In this document: piece after piece, positions 1 to 8,149 of the stretch
How positions within the stretch are numbered: position 1 is the stretch's first letter
Layout of the letters: each line of letters opens with the position of its first letter
Source: Kribbella monticola
Lineage (GTDB): Bacteria > Actinomycetota > Actinomycetes > Propionibacteriales > Kribbellaceae
Assembly: GCF_003261635.1 (NCBI RefSeq)
Contig: NZ_QFXK01000009.1
Location: 186,001-250,000 of the forward strand
Reading direction: 5' to 3'
DNA length: 64,000 nucleotides
The notes under the pieces: model-generated
The model's database searches: none
The model's input: only the letters and a program-made list of their open reading frames with translations
What the model was told of the DNA's origin: nothing
Program-made: the position numbers and the translations under genes

Positions 1-1
1 G

Positions 2-487
2 CCGCAGACCCGGGAGCGCCGCAAGCGCACTGCTCGTGGCGACGCCGGTGTCATCGTCAAGGGCGCGACCGACGTACTGTCCAAGCTCGCCCGCTGCTGT
101 ACGCCGGTGCCGGGCGACGAGATCATTGGCTGGGTCACCCGCGGCGCCGGCGTCTCCGTGCACCGGGCCGACTGCGCCAACGTGGAGAACCTACAGACCC
201 AGCCCGAGCGCATCGTCGAGGTCGAGTGGGCCCCGACCGCGCAATCGGTCTTCCTGGTCGCGATCCAGGTCGAGGCGCTGGACCGGGCGCGGCTGTTGTC
301 GGATATCACCCGGGTGCTGTCCGACTACCACGTGAACATCCTCTCGGCGGCACTGACGACCACCCGCGACCGGATCGCCAAGTCCCGCTTCACCTTCGAA
401 ATGGGCGATCCGACCCACCTCGGCCACGTCCTCAAGGCCGTCCGATCGGTGGAAGGCGTTTTCGACGTCTACCGGGTCACCCAGTAG
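2..487 (+). CDS. relA: RelA/SpoT (p)ppGpp synthetase/hydrolase, C-terminal part (5' end outside window)
   Basis: Only the last ~161 codons are present; the frame is open from base 2 to TAG at 485-487. The visible part is the regulatory C-terminus of a long Rel enzyme, which makes and breaks the alarmone (p)ppGpp. It shows the conserved region with the Cys pair ([13 protein letters not shown]), followed by [16 protein letters not shown] and a C-terminal ACT domain ([19 protein letters not shown] onward). Ending in an ACT domain is the family norm, so the 3' end looks intact. A strong hairpin follows 8 bases after the stop. The synthetase and hydrolase domains lie upstream of the window and cannot be judged. 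Confidence 0.93.
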   Translation, partial: PQTRERRKRTARGDAGVIVKGATDVLSKLARCCTPVPGDEIIGWVTRGAGVSVHRADCANVENLQTQPERIVEVEWAPTAQSVFLVAIQVEALDRARLLSDITRVLSDYHVNILSAALTTTRDRIAKSRFTFEMGDPTHLGHVLKAVRSVEGVFDVYRVTQ

Positions 488-495
488 CAGCGGTT

Positions 496-532
496 CCCAC
501 AGCAGGCTGCCCAGCCGGCGGCCTGCTGTGGG
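496..532 (+). terminator. Perfect 12-bp hairpin after relA
   Basis: Arms 496-507 (CCCACAGCAGGC) and 521-532 (GCCTGCTGTGGG) are perfectly complementary, with a 13-base loop. There is no T-run, as is usual for high-GC actinobacterial terminators. The right arm contains the best available start codon (GTG 528) of the next gene. Confidence 0.7.
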
Positions 533-1514
533 CGGGTCGATCAGCCGGCCGCAGCTGACCAGGCGCGGCCTGCTGCTCCTCGGCGCCGGTTTGCTGTCCG
601 GCTGCAGCGACGGCTCGGGTGGCTCGGGTGGTGATGGCGGCGGCTCGAAGCCGTCGGCATCCTTCGCGGGTCCGACGCCGTCAGGTCCGCTGACACCGAC
701 ACCAGCGGGCCCGGCGACGCCGACGACTTCGGGTCAGCTGACGCCGGCGCCTTCCGCTTCCTCGACTGTGCTTCCGACGCCGCCGGTGACTCTGCCGTCC
801 GTCAAGGAGTGGACGCCCGGCCCGGGAGAGATCAAGCCCGAGGTGAAGGCTGCCGCCGTACGCGCGGTGCAGGGCTTGCTCATCCAACCGGGCATGCCGT
901 CCGAGGTCGAGGTCATCGACGCGCAGTACGGCGGGATCCTCGCGGACTCAGCCAGTGTGCTCGTGGTCTGCCGCCAGTACATGCTTGCCAACGGCAACTT
1001 GATCACCGGCGGCACGACGGTCGACGTACGGCTCACGCGTTCTGGTCGGAGTTGGCGTGTGACAGCGATGCACCCAGCTCGGCCCGGCGCGCCCGCGAAG
1101 AGGCTGACTGCCGCCGCCCGCCAAGTCCTCGCGAACGATCGCATCTCGCTTCCGCCGGCTTCGGCAGCCGACATCCGCTCCGGCACGATCCACGACACCG
1201 TCCTCATCGCGATGCTCCAACTGGCCAAGACCTACCGAATCGGCATCTCGGTCATCCGCTCCGGCCACCCCCTGGACGTCTTCGGCACCACCCGCCCCAG
1301 CGACCACCCCCGAGGCCGAGCCTTCGACACCTGGCAAATCAACGGCCGCGCGGTGGTCGACCCGGCCACCCCACGCACCCTCATCACCTCCTACATGCAC
1401 GCCGCCGCCTCCACCGGCTCCTACAACGTGGGCGGCCCTTACCAACTCGCGGGCCTGACATACTTCTCCGACAACACCCACCACGACCACGTCCACGCCG
1501 GCTACCGCAGCTAG
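528..1514 (+). CDS. Putative lipoprotein with M15/LAS-type metallopeptidase-like C-terminus
   Basis: The 328-residue product starts with a twin-arginine-like/lipoprotein signal (TRRGLLLLGAGLLSGC; lipobox LSGC near residue 26). A Gly/Ser- then Pro/Thr-rich linker follows to about residue 95. The C-terminus carries SDHPRGRAFD (about 258-267) and HHDHVHAGY (about 318-326). These match the HxxxxxxD and HxH zinc ligands of the LAS fold of D-Ala-D-Ala peptidases, so a cell-wall peptidase role is inferred. GTG 528 lies inside the relA hairpin and no Shine-Dalgarno is visible; no later in-frame start keeps the signal peptide. The gene converges on the flavin enzyme, with 2 bases between stops. It could be a catalytically inactive relative. 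Confidence 0.75.
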   Translation: MGGSISRPQLTRRGLLLLGAGLLSGCSDGSGGSGGDGGGSKPSASFAGPTPSGPLTPTPAGPATPTTSGQLTPAPSASSTVLPTPPVTLPSVKEWTPGPGEIKPEVKAAAVRAVQGLLIQPGMPSEVEVIDAQYGGILADSASVLVVCRQYMLANGNLITGGTTVDVRLTRSGRSWRVTAMHPARPGAPAKRLTAAARQVLANDRISLPPASAADIRSGTIHDTVLIAMLQLAKTYRIGISVIRSGHPLDVFGTTRPSDHPRGRAFDTWQINGRAVVDPATPRTLITSYMHAAASTGSYNVGGPYQLAGLTYFSDNTHHDHVHAGYRS

Positions 1515-1516
1515 TA

Positions 1517-2473
1517 CTACGACTGCTCCAGCTTGGGGAGCACCTCCGAGGCGATGCGCTGGATCTGCTGGGTCAGCCGGTCGGGCGGAAACAGCCACAA
1601 ACCAAGGGAATCCGCGCCCGCGTCGAGCAACGCGCGCAGCCGTTCGGCCACCTGATCCGGCGTCCCCGCTGCGGCGAACTCGTCGATCCAGTGATCCGGC
1701 GCGGTCAACGACTCGCCCGGCGCCAATTCCGCCACAGCGGCCAGCACCTCATCGGCGTACCGGGAGCGGGTCACCAGCGACGATCGCGACTCGGCCTGCA
1801 GGAAGAAGCCGACAGCGCCTCGAACTGCGTCCCGTGCGGCAGCCGGATCGTCGTCAACCGCCGCGAGGACGTACGCCGTGACGGGCACCCCACCTGTCAG
1901 CCCGGTGGCCCAGCCGAGGTAGCTCGGCCCGGCCAGCACCGACAACAGGACGCCGTCAGCGATCTCACCGCCGGCCTTCAACGCCCGTTCGTTGACCGCC
2001 CCGAGCCAGATCTCCGGTACTTGGGCGGGCGGCAGATCAAGCCTGATCCCATGGAACTCATGGGTGGTCGTGCTCCGATCGACAGTCGAGCCGGCGAGGA
2101 GATCCCGCAGTACGGCGATGGTCTCGCGCACCGCTGTCAACGGGCGATCCGGCATCAACCCCATCTGCCGCACCCACGATTCACTGCCCAGCCCGACGGC
2201 CACCCGCAACCGCCCCGGATGCATCCGCGCGATCCCGGCCACCTCCATCGCCAGCACCGCCGGATGCCGAGCCACCACACTCACCAGCCCCAGCCCGGCC
2301 CGCGCGCCCTTCGTCGAGGCCAGCAGTTGCGTCACCCCCGACAACCCACCACTGAAAAAGCAGTCCTCCGAGAACCATTGCTCGCTGAACCCCGCCGCCT
2401 CGGCAGCCCGCGCCCCCGCCGCCAACTCCTCAGCCGGCGTCAAACTCCCGAACACCACCCCGACCCGCCGCAT
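1517..2473 (-). CDS. LLM-class flavin-dependent oxidoreductase
   Basis: A 318-residue product of the bacterial luciferase-like monooxygenase family (F420- or FMN-dependent TIM barrel). The N-terminus RRVGVVFGSLTPAEELAAGA, the central LRVAVGLGSESWVRQMGL and the closing PDQVAERLRALLDAGADSL are characteristic. Length is normal. The ATG at 2473 follows a good AGGAGG. Whether it uses F420 or FMN, and its substrate, cannot be told; F420 is common in actinobacteria. Two near-identical inverted repeats lie directly upstream (2490-2525), suggesting a TetR-like repressor encoded elsewhere. Confidence 0.85.
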   Translation of the reverse strand: MRRVGVVFGSLTPAEELAAGARAAEAAGFSEQWFSEDCFFSGGLSGVTQLLASTKGARAGLGLVSVVARHPAVLAMEVAGIARMHPGRLRVAVGLGSESWVRQMGLMPDRPLTAVRETIAVLRDLLAGSTVDRSTTTHEFHGIRLDLPPAQVPEIWLGAVNERALKAGGEIADGVLLSVLAGPSYLGWATGLTGGVPVTAYVLAAVDDDPAAARDAVRGAVGFFLQAESRSSLVTRSRYADEVLAAVAELAPGESLTAPDHWIDEFAAAGTPDQVAERLRALLDAGADSLGLWLFPPDRLTQQIQRIASEVLPKLEQS

Positions 2474-2489
2474 ACGAACCCTCCTAATC

Positions 2490-2525
2490 GGACTACAGTC
2501 CTATTAACTTAAAGGACCACGGTCC
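2490..2525 (-). promoter_or_regulatory. Paired operator-like palindromes upstream of the LLM oxidoreductase
   Basis: GGACTACAGTCC (2490-2501) and GGACCACGGTCC (2514-2525) share the form GGAC-Y-AC-R-GTCC, with start points 24 bp apart. The first extends to 9 of 10 paired positions on each side. They lie 17-52 bases upstream of the start codon, in an AT-richer stretch, which fits a dimeric repressor binding two sites on one promoter. TetR family is an inference from the operator style. Confidence 0.6.
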
Positions 2526-2540
2526 GTTTAACAAGAACCC

Positions 2541-3401
2541 TCACCAACGCCGCGGCAGGCGCGGCTGCCGGCACAGATACCCACCTACGGCGAGCTCGAG
2601 CGCCGGATAGGCCCCCCACAGATCCGGCCGGCGCACCGAAATGATGTGCCACCCCAGCTCGGCCAACTCCGTACGGCGTTGCTCGTCGCGCGCCTCTTGG
2701 CGAGAACCGGAGTGCCACCGGTCGGAGTCATACTCAAGACCGAGCCGCCGACCGTCGTCGAGCGGTTCGGGGTAACCGAGGTCGAGCACGTAGTCACGCC
2801 TCTTTCCTTGCACCCGCACTTGAAGGTCGGGCTGGCCGAAGCCCGCGTCGATCAGGCGGAGGCGCAACCAGGATTCGCCGGGCGAGGCGGCGCGGCGGTC
2901 GGCGTACGAGAGGATTTGCCGCGCTTGGTAGAAGCCCGGTCTTCTTGCGTAGGCCTCGGACGCGGTGCGCACCGCTGCTTTGTCGATGCCTGACCGCAGC
3001 ATCGAGTCGACCGCGGAGAGGGCGAACGGGCGGGGGAGTTCCATCGCGAGTTCAACGGTGGTGGCGGTAGGGCTGCTCAGCCGCAGGCCGAACAGTTCGA
3101 TCACATCCGTCGGGTTGCGGGTCCAGCGGACGTCCATCCGCTGTTCGGTTCCGAGGGCGGTGGTTGCGATGCCGTGGACCCAGGCCGCGGTCCGCCCGCA
3201 GGCAACCCCATCCGCCGGAACCAACAGCGCCACGGCCTTCGCGCGCAACTCCAACGAGTCGGGCACACGGATGTCGACGTAGACGCCTCTGATGACTTCG
3301 CGGATCTCCTGGCCGGCCAGGAGCCAGCGGAGTTTCTTCCCCACTTGGCGTGCGGTGAAGGGGAGGCCACAGAAGTACAGCGGGAACTCGGCAGGCAGCA
3401 T
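2541..3401 (-). CDS. DUF559-domain protein, AbiEi-type winged-helix N-terminus
   Basis: The 286-residue product has an N-terminal AbiEi-like segment (TARQVGKKLRWLLAGQEIRE, about 17-40), a middle region starting VACGRTAAWVHGI, and a C-terminal Vsr-like DUF559 domain (YVLDLGYPEP, RLGLEYDSDRWHSG, ELGWHIISVRRPDLW). The conserved acidic and His positions of DUF559 are present. These solitary proteins are common in actinobacteria; some relatives are type IV antitoxins, but no AbiEii-type toxin gene is adjacent. A paralogue with a frameshift lies at 59863-60832. A perfect DnaA-box nonamer occurs 41 bp upstream of the ATG. Nuclease activity is not established for the family. Confidence 0.75.
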   Translation of the reverse strand: MLPAEFPLYFCGLPFTARQVGKKLRWLLAGQEIREVIRGVYVDIRVPDSLELRAKAVALLVPADGVACGRTAAWVHGIATTALGTEQRMDVRWTRNPTDVIELFGLRLSSPTATTVELAMELPRPFALSAVDSMLRSGIDKAAVRTASEAYARRPGFYQARQILSYADRRAASPGESWLRLRLIDAGFGQPDLQVRVQGKRRDYVLDLGYPEPLDDGRRLGLEYDSDRWHSGSRQEARDEQRRTELAELGWHIISVRRPDLWGAYPALELAVGGYLCRQPRLPRRW

Positions 3402-3441
3402 CCGAGAAGGATGGCTGAATCAGCGCATCCCATGCTTTGCG

Positions 3442-3450
3442 TTGTCCACA
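3442..3450 (+). promoter_or_regulatory. DnaA-box-like nonamer TTGTCCACA
   Basis: Exact match to the actinobacterial DnaA-box consensus, in the 110-bp gap between the DUF559 and SnoaL genes. It is isolated, not clustered, so this is not an origin. Confidence 0.45.
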
Positions 3451-3511
3451 GGCCCTTTCCTTGTCGGGGTGCGAGTACCACCCTGTCGCAGGATCGCCGC
3501 GGGCTGACGCG

Positions 3512-3910
3512 TCAGGCGCGCCGCGATGGCACGATAACGCGAGCGTTGATTCGCCAGCCGTTGGGCGTCCGCACCACCTCGTCCTCGTAGACGACGGTGC
3601 CCGCGTGGCCGTTCGCCATTACCGAGAAGCCTTTTGAACGCACTGTGGCGCGGTCGTCGAGGTCGGGGTCGGCTGTGACTATCACGTTGGTGACGTGGTG
3701 TCCGATGGGCTGGTCGCCGGGGGCGGACTTGAAGAGGTCGATCAGCGCGGGCAGTCCGCGGACGATGCCCAGTCCGTAGGCAGATACGTCGTACGACGCG
3801 TCGGCGGTCAGCAGTAGGTCGAGGTCGTCGGAACGGCGGTCGTCGGCGAGGTGCCCGTGCAGCGACACCAGTTCGTGAATGGCCAGCCGGTCTTCGGTGG
3901 TCAGTGGCAT
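3512..3910 (-). CDS. SnoaL-like / NTF2-fold protein
   Basis: The start is set at ATG 3910, preceded by GGAGCGCC; an upstream in-frame ATG would run into the divergent TetR gene. The 132-residue product has an SnoaL_4-type pattern: LTTEDRLAIHELVSLHGHLA helix, DLLLTADASYDVS, the central HHVTNVIVT strand, DEVVRTPNGWRIN at the end. NTF2-fold proteins include ketosteroid isomerase-like and dehydratase-like enzymes and binding proteins. The function is unknown. It is divergent from, and probably controlled by, the TetR regulator 37 bp away. Confidence 0.8.
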   Translation of the reverse strand: MPLTTEDRLAIHELVSLHGHLADDRRSDDLDLLLTADASYDVSAYGLGIVRGLPALIDLFKSAPGDQPIGHHVTNVIVTADPDLDDRATVRSKGFSVMANGHAGTVVYEDEVVRTPNGWRINARVIVPSRRA

Positions 3911-3947
3911 CGGCGCTCCTGGGTGATCGTGGGGGAGGATGGTGGCG

Positions 3948-4532
3948 ATGACTGATCCTAAACGGGGCGCGCGCCCCGCTTCAACCGGGCCTCGTCGGGC
4001 TGATGCCGTCGCCAATCGCGCCAAGGTCGTGGCGGCGGCCCGTCAGGCGTTCGAGACCGAGGGACTCAGCGTGTCCCTCGACGAGATCGCCCGGCGGGCC
4101 GGCGTGGGTGCGGGCACGGTTCACCGACACTTCAGGACCAAGGCGGAGCTGGTCGACACGGTCCTCGCCGCCGCCGTTGAGGACCTGGTGACCGCGGCGA
4201 ACACCTATGCCGCGTCGGACGACGCCGGCGGAGCGCTGCGGGATTTCCTGGTGCGTCTGGTCACCGAGGGAGCAGCTGCCCACGAACTCGCCGCGCGACT
4301 GCAGGTTGGTGCAGGCGACGTCGACGCCGCGGTGTCTGGCCCGGTCGCCGAGCTCAACCGCGCGATGAGTCGGCTCCTGTCCCGCGCCCGCGACGCGGGG
4401 GCGGTCCGTCCTGACGTCCAAGACCGCGACCTGGCCGCGATCGTCGCCGCCGCCCACGCCGCCTACGTCCATCCCACCGGCGGCAACCACGCGTTGATGC
4501 TGGTACTGCGATCGCTCGAGGCTTCTAGCTGA
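3948..4532 (+). CDS. TetR family transcriptional regulator
   Basis: A 194-residue TetR protein. The DNA-binding domain is about residues 13-60 (KVVAAARQAFETEGLSVSLD, IARRAGVGAGTVHRHF, then KAELVDTVL), followed by a helical ligand domain. ATG 3948 is preferred over ATG 3939 because GGGGGAGG at 3931-3937 is correctly spaced only for the second. It is divergent from the SnoaL gene with so little space that the two promoters must overlap, which suggests control of both. Confidence 0.88.
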   Translation: MTDPKRGARPASTGPRRADAVANRAKVVAAARQAFETEGLSVSLDEIARRAGVGAGTVHRHFRTKAELVDTVLAAAVEDLVTAANTYAASDDAGGALRDFLVRLVTEGAAAHELAARLQVGAGDVDAAVSGPVAELNRAMSRLLSRARDAGAVRPDVQDRDLAAIVAAAHAAYVHPTGGNHALMLVLRSLEASS

Positions 4533-4573
4533 GGCGCTGAACTGCTCACGCGAGGCTATTCCCGGAGGAGGAC

Positions 4574-4604
4574 GCGAGCGGACCGGACTACCCGGCCCGC
4601 TCGC
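4574..4604. terminator. Hairpin between convergent TetR and DUF349 genes
   Basis: GCGAGCGG (4574-4581) pairs with CCGCTCGC (4597-4604), with further CCGG pairing inside. It can serve both converging genes. Confidence 0.6.
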
Positions 4605-4611
4605 CCGAGGC

Positions 4612-5838
4612 TCAGCTGAATTCGGCCAAGGCGTTTTGGGCTTGGGTTAGCCATTCTCGGCGGGCTGCGATGGATTCGCGGGCTTCGGTGGCTTTCTTGG
4701 TGTTGCCCTGGGCCTCGTGTTTGGCGGCTTGTTTTTCGAGGTCGGCGATCAGGGACTGGAGTTGCTTGACGGTGGCCTCGGCGCGGGCGCGGGCCTCGGG
4801 GTTGCTGCGGTTCCAGACCTCGTCCTCGGCGGACTTGACGGCTTGTTCGACGGCGCGCAGGCGGCCGTCGATGGTGCGCATCGAGTCGCGCGGGATCTTG
4901 CCGATGGCGTCCCAGCGGTCGAGCAGGTCGCGGAGTTGCTCGCGAGCCGCCTTGGCGTCGGTGACGGGCAGGATCGCCTCGATCTCGACCAGCAAAGCTT
5001 CCTTGGCCGCCAGGTTGGCGACCTGCTCCTGGTTCTCCTCGGCCTGTACGGCGTCACGCGCGCCGAAGAACGCGTCCTGGGCACTGCGGAAGCGGGCCCA
5101 GAGCTTGTCGTCGACCTCGCGCGGCGCGGGTCCGGCGGCCTTCCACTGCCGCATCAGGTCGCGGAAGCGGCCCGACGTCGGTCCCCAGTCGGTCGACGAG
5201 GAGAGCGCTTCGGCCTCGGCCGCGAGGCGCTCCTTGACCACGGCGGCCTCGTCGCGCTTGGAGGACAGCTCGGCGAAGTGCTGCTTGCGGTGCCGGGTGT
5301 ACGTCGTACGGGCGGACGAGAACCGGTGCCACAGCTCGTCGTCGCTGGACTTGTCGAGCCGGGGGAGTGCCTTCCATTCGTCGAGCAGCTCGCGCAGCCG
5401 GGTGACGCCGTGCCGCCAGTCGGTACCGGCGGCGATCGTCTCGGCCTCGACGGCGATCTTGGTCTTGGCCTCGCGGGCCTCCTCCACCTTCGCCGCGCGC
5501 TCGGCCTTCTTCTTCTCCCGCTGCTGGGCGACCAGTGGGGTGAGCGCGTCGAGCCGGGCCCGCAGGCCGTCCAGGTCACCGACGGCCTGGGCCTCGTCGA
5601 TGGCGGCGGTCACCTTCTTCACGGCCGCGCGGGCGTCGTCGGGGGAGACGGTGCCGGCCTGGACCCGCTTCTCCAGCAGGTCGACCTCGAAGGCGAGGGC
5701 GTCGTACCGCCGGGTGTAGAAGGCGAGCGCCTCGTCGGGGTTGGCGTCCGGCCACTGGCCGACCGCTCGTTCGCCGTCCTTGGTCCGTACGAAGACCGTT
5801 CCGTCGTCTGCTACCCGGCCCCAGCTTTCCTCGGCCAC
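4612..5838 (-). CDS. DUF349 repeat protein
   Basis: A 408-residue, highly charged, helical protein with about four copies of the DUF349 helical repeat, marked by LLDEWKAL / LWHRFSSA, LMRQWKAAGPAP / LWARFRSAQDAFF and LLDRWDAIGKIPRDSM. The N-terminus (WGRVADDGTVFVRT) is the usual head of the actinobacterial family. The start is placed at GTG 5838, where GGAAGGGG stands upstream and the conserved block begins; a further 41 in-frame codons upstream look non-conserved. The gene usually sits near relA and hisS in actinobacteria. Its biochemical role is not established. Confidence 0.85.
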   Translation of the reverse strand: MAEESWGRVADDGTVFVRTKDGERAVGQWPDANPDEALAFYTRRYDALAFEVDLLEKRVQAGTVSPDDARAAVKKVTAAIDEAQAVGDLDGLRARLDALTPLVAQQREKKKAERAAKVEEAREAKTKIAVEAETIAAGTDWRHGVTRLRELLDEWKALPRLDKSSDDELWHRFSSARTTYTRHRKQHFAELSSKRDEAAVVKERLAAEAEALSSSTDWGPTSGRFRDLMRQWKAAGPAPREVDDKLWARFRSAQDAFFGARDAVQAEENQEQVANLAAKEALLVEIEAILPVTDAKAAREQLRDLLDRWDAIGKIPRDSMRTIDGRLRAVEQAVKSAEDEVWNRSNPEARARAEATVKQLQSLIADLEKQAAKHEAQGNTKKATEARESIAARREWLTQAQNALAEFS

Positions 5839-6117
5839 AACTCGCCCCTTCCGGCGGTATGTACTGCGCTCGTGCCCATTCTGGTCAATCGCCGGTTCAA
5901 CCGGGTCAACAGGGTCCAGCCGGGCGCGTCGGGACCTGTCCCGACGCTTATCCCTGAACAATCACAAACTCGCCGCCGCTACGCAACGGGGTTGCCGTCA
6001 CAATCGGGGACAATCCCGCCGCGCAAGTGAGCCAGATCGCGGTCCAATCCGGTGCGGAGCCGGTATCGAGGGACCGGTAACCTTGGCTGGTCCCCATCTG
6101 TTCCAGGAAGGTCAGTC

Positions 6118-6804
6118 GTGCTCATCGCCGGGTTCCCCGCGGGTTCGTGGGGTACGAACTGCTACGTCGTCGCCACCGGCCAGGGCGCGGAGTGCATCGT
6201 CATCGACCCGGGCCAGGACGCGGCCGCAGGCGTCGACCAGGTGGTTCGGGAGAACAAGCTGAAGCCGGTCGCCGTTCTGCTCACGCACGGCCACATCGAC
6301 CACATGTTCTCCGTCCTGCCTGTCTGCGGCAGCTACGACGCCACCGCCTGGATCCACCCCGACGACCGGCATCTGCTCAGCGACCCGATGGCCGGGATCA
6401 GCCCGGAGAGTGCCCGGATGCTGCTGGGCGGCAACCACACGTTCGCCGAGCCGGACGACGTGGCCGAGCTCAAGGACGGGCTGACCGTCGAGCTGGCCGG
6501 GCTGCAGTTCGCGGTCGACCACACCCCGGGCCACACGAGAGGCTCGGTCACCTTCACCACGCCGTACGACGGGCCCGAGGACGTACCAGCGGTTCTTTTC
6601 TCCGGTGACGTGTTGTTCGCCGGGTCGATCGGCCGGACGGATCTGCCAGGCGGCGACCATCCGGCGATGCTGCATACGTTGGCCACCAAGATCCTGCCGA
6701 TGCGCGACGAGATCGTCGTGCTGCCGGGTCATGGCGGCCAGACCACGATCGGCCGGGAAAAGGCGACCAACCCTTACCTGCAGGACCTGGAGATATCGAA
6801 ATGA
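6118..6804 (+). CDS. MBL-fold metallo-hydrolase (glyoxalase II-like)
   Basis: A 228-residue product with the metallo-beta-lactamase signatures THGHIDH, HTPGHTRGSV, SGDVLFAGSIGRTDLPGGD and LPGHGGQTTIGREK, which supply the binuclear metal ligands. The protein lacks the C-terminal glutathione-binding domain of true glyoxalase II, so it is probably a thioesterase-like hydrolase with an unknown substrate. GTG 6118 is chosen for AGGAAGG seven bases upstream. Its placement before hisS and aspS is conserved in actinobacteria. hisS begins 10 bases after its stop. Confidence 0.88.
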   Translation: MLIAGFPAGSWGTNCYVVATGQGAECIVIDPGQDAAAGVDQVVRENKLKPVAVLLTHGHIDHMFSVLPVCGSYDATAWIHPDDRHLLSDPMAGISPESARMLLGGNHTFAEPDDVAELKDGLTVELAGLQFAVDHTPGHTRGSVTFTTPYDGPEDVPAVLFSGDVLFAGSIGRTDLPGGDHPAMLHTLATKILPMRDEIVVLPGHGGQTTIGREKATNPYLQDLEISK

Positions 6805-6814
6805 GCAAGGCGGC

Positions 6815-8149
6815 ATGAGCAAGATCGGCCCCATGAGCGGGTTCCCCGAATTCCTTCCCGCGGATCGGATCGTCGAGCAGCACTTCCTCGACGTGATCCG
6901 CGAGACCTTCGAGCTGCACGGTTTCGCGTCGATCGAGACGCGCGCGGTGGAGCCGGTGGAGCGGCTGTCCAACCAGGGTGAGGACGCCGACAAGGAGATC
7001 TACGGCGTACGGCGGCTCGCGGCCGGCGCCGACGACGAGGGTCCGGGCATCGGGCTGCACTTCGACCTGACGGTGCCGTTCGCGCGGTACGTGCTGGAGC
7101 ACGCCGGCAAGCTGTCGTTCCCCTTCCGGCGCTACCAGATCCAGAAGGTGTGGCGGGGTGAGCGCCCGCAGGAGGGCCGGTACCGCGAGTTCACCCAGGC
7201 CGACATCGACGTCGTCGACAGCGGCACGCTGCCCAACCACTACGAGGTCGAGCTGCCGCTGGTGATCGCCGACGCGCTGCGCAAGCTGCCGGTGCCGGAG
7301 TTCGTCATCAAGGTGAACAACCGCAAGATCCCCGAGGGGTTCTACCGCGGTCTCGGCCTGGACGACGTGGCCACCGTGCTGCGGATCGTGGACAAGATCG
7401 ACAAGATCGGCCCGGAGAAGGTGGTCGAGCGGCTGATCGAGTCGGGCGCGACCGACAAGCAGGCGAAGCTGGCTGTCCAGCTGGCCGACATCTCCAGCAC
7501 CGACACCTCTTTCGTCGAGAAGGTCCGGGCGCTCGGGGTCGAACACGAGACCCTCGACGAAGGGCTCGAGCAGCTCAGCGAGGTGATGGCTGCCGCCGAG
7601 GAGCACGCGCCCGGCTTGTTGATGGCCGACCTGCGGATCGCTCGCGGACTGGACTACTACACCGGCGCGGTCTACGAGATCTACCTGGTCGGCCAGGAGT
7701 CCTTCGGCTCCGTCGGCGGCGGTGGCCGGTACGACGCCCTTGCAAGCGACGGCAAGACGACGTACCCCGGTGTGGGGATCTCCATCGGTATCTCGCGGCT
7801 CGTGCACCGCCTGGTCAGCCAGGGCCTGCTGAAGAGCACCCGCAGTACGCCGACCGCCGTACTAGTTGCCCTCAACAACGAAGCAGAGCGAAGTGACGCA
7901 CTCCGTACTGCGGCTGCGCTGCGCGCCCGGGGGATCCCGGTCGAGGTGGCGCCGGCGGCGGCGAAGTTCGGCAAGCAGATCAAGTTCGCCGATCGGCGCG
8001 GAATCCCGTTCGTCTGGTTCACCACCGAGAACGGACCGGAAGTGAAGGACATTCGCAGCGGTGAGCAGGTGCCGGCGGATCCGGCGACCTGGAGCCCGCC
8101 CGCACACGACGTACGACCCAGTATCGAAACCCCTCAGGAGAACTCGTGA
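6815..8149 (+). CDS. hisS: Histidyl-tRNA synthetase
   Basis: A 444-residue class II synthetase. Motif 1 region ([20 protein letters not shown]), motif 2 ([23 protein letters not shown]) is split here as [13 protein letters not shown] plus REFTQADID, the histidine-specific [13 protein letters not shown] and motif 3 GGGGRYD are all present, with a C-terminal anticodon domain ([16 protein letters not shown] onward). It charges tRNA-His in the cytoplasm. ATG 6815 has AGCAAGG upstream; ATG 6833 is a possible alternative. The stop overlaps the aspS start as GTGA. Confidence 0.95.
   Translation: MSKIGPMSGFPEFLPADRIVEQHFLDVIRETFELHGFASIETRAVEPVERLSNQGEDADKEIYGVRRLAAGADDEGPGIGLHFDLTVPFARYVLEHAGKLSFPFRRYQIQKVWRGERPQEGRYREFTQADIDVVDSGTLPNHYEVELPLVIADALRKLPVPEFVIKVNNRKIPEGFYRGLGLDDVATVLRIVDKIDKIGPEKVVERLIESGATDKQAKLAVQLADISSTDTSFVEKVRALGVEHETLDEGLEQLSEVMAAAEEHAPGLLMADLRIARGLDYYTGAVYEIYLVGQESFGSVGGGGRYDALASDGKTTYPGVGISIGISRLVHRLVSQGLLKSTRSTPTAVLVALNNEAERSDALRTAAALRARGIPVEVAPAAAKFGKQIKFADRRGIPFVWFTTENGPEVKDIRSGEQVPADPATWSPPAHDVRPSIETPQENS

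Noticed and set aside
809..2512. 567-codon plus-strand frame across the lipoprotein and LLM genes
   Set aside because: It overlaps two well-supported genes and encodes Arg/Pro/His-rich low-complexity sequence.
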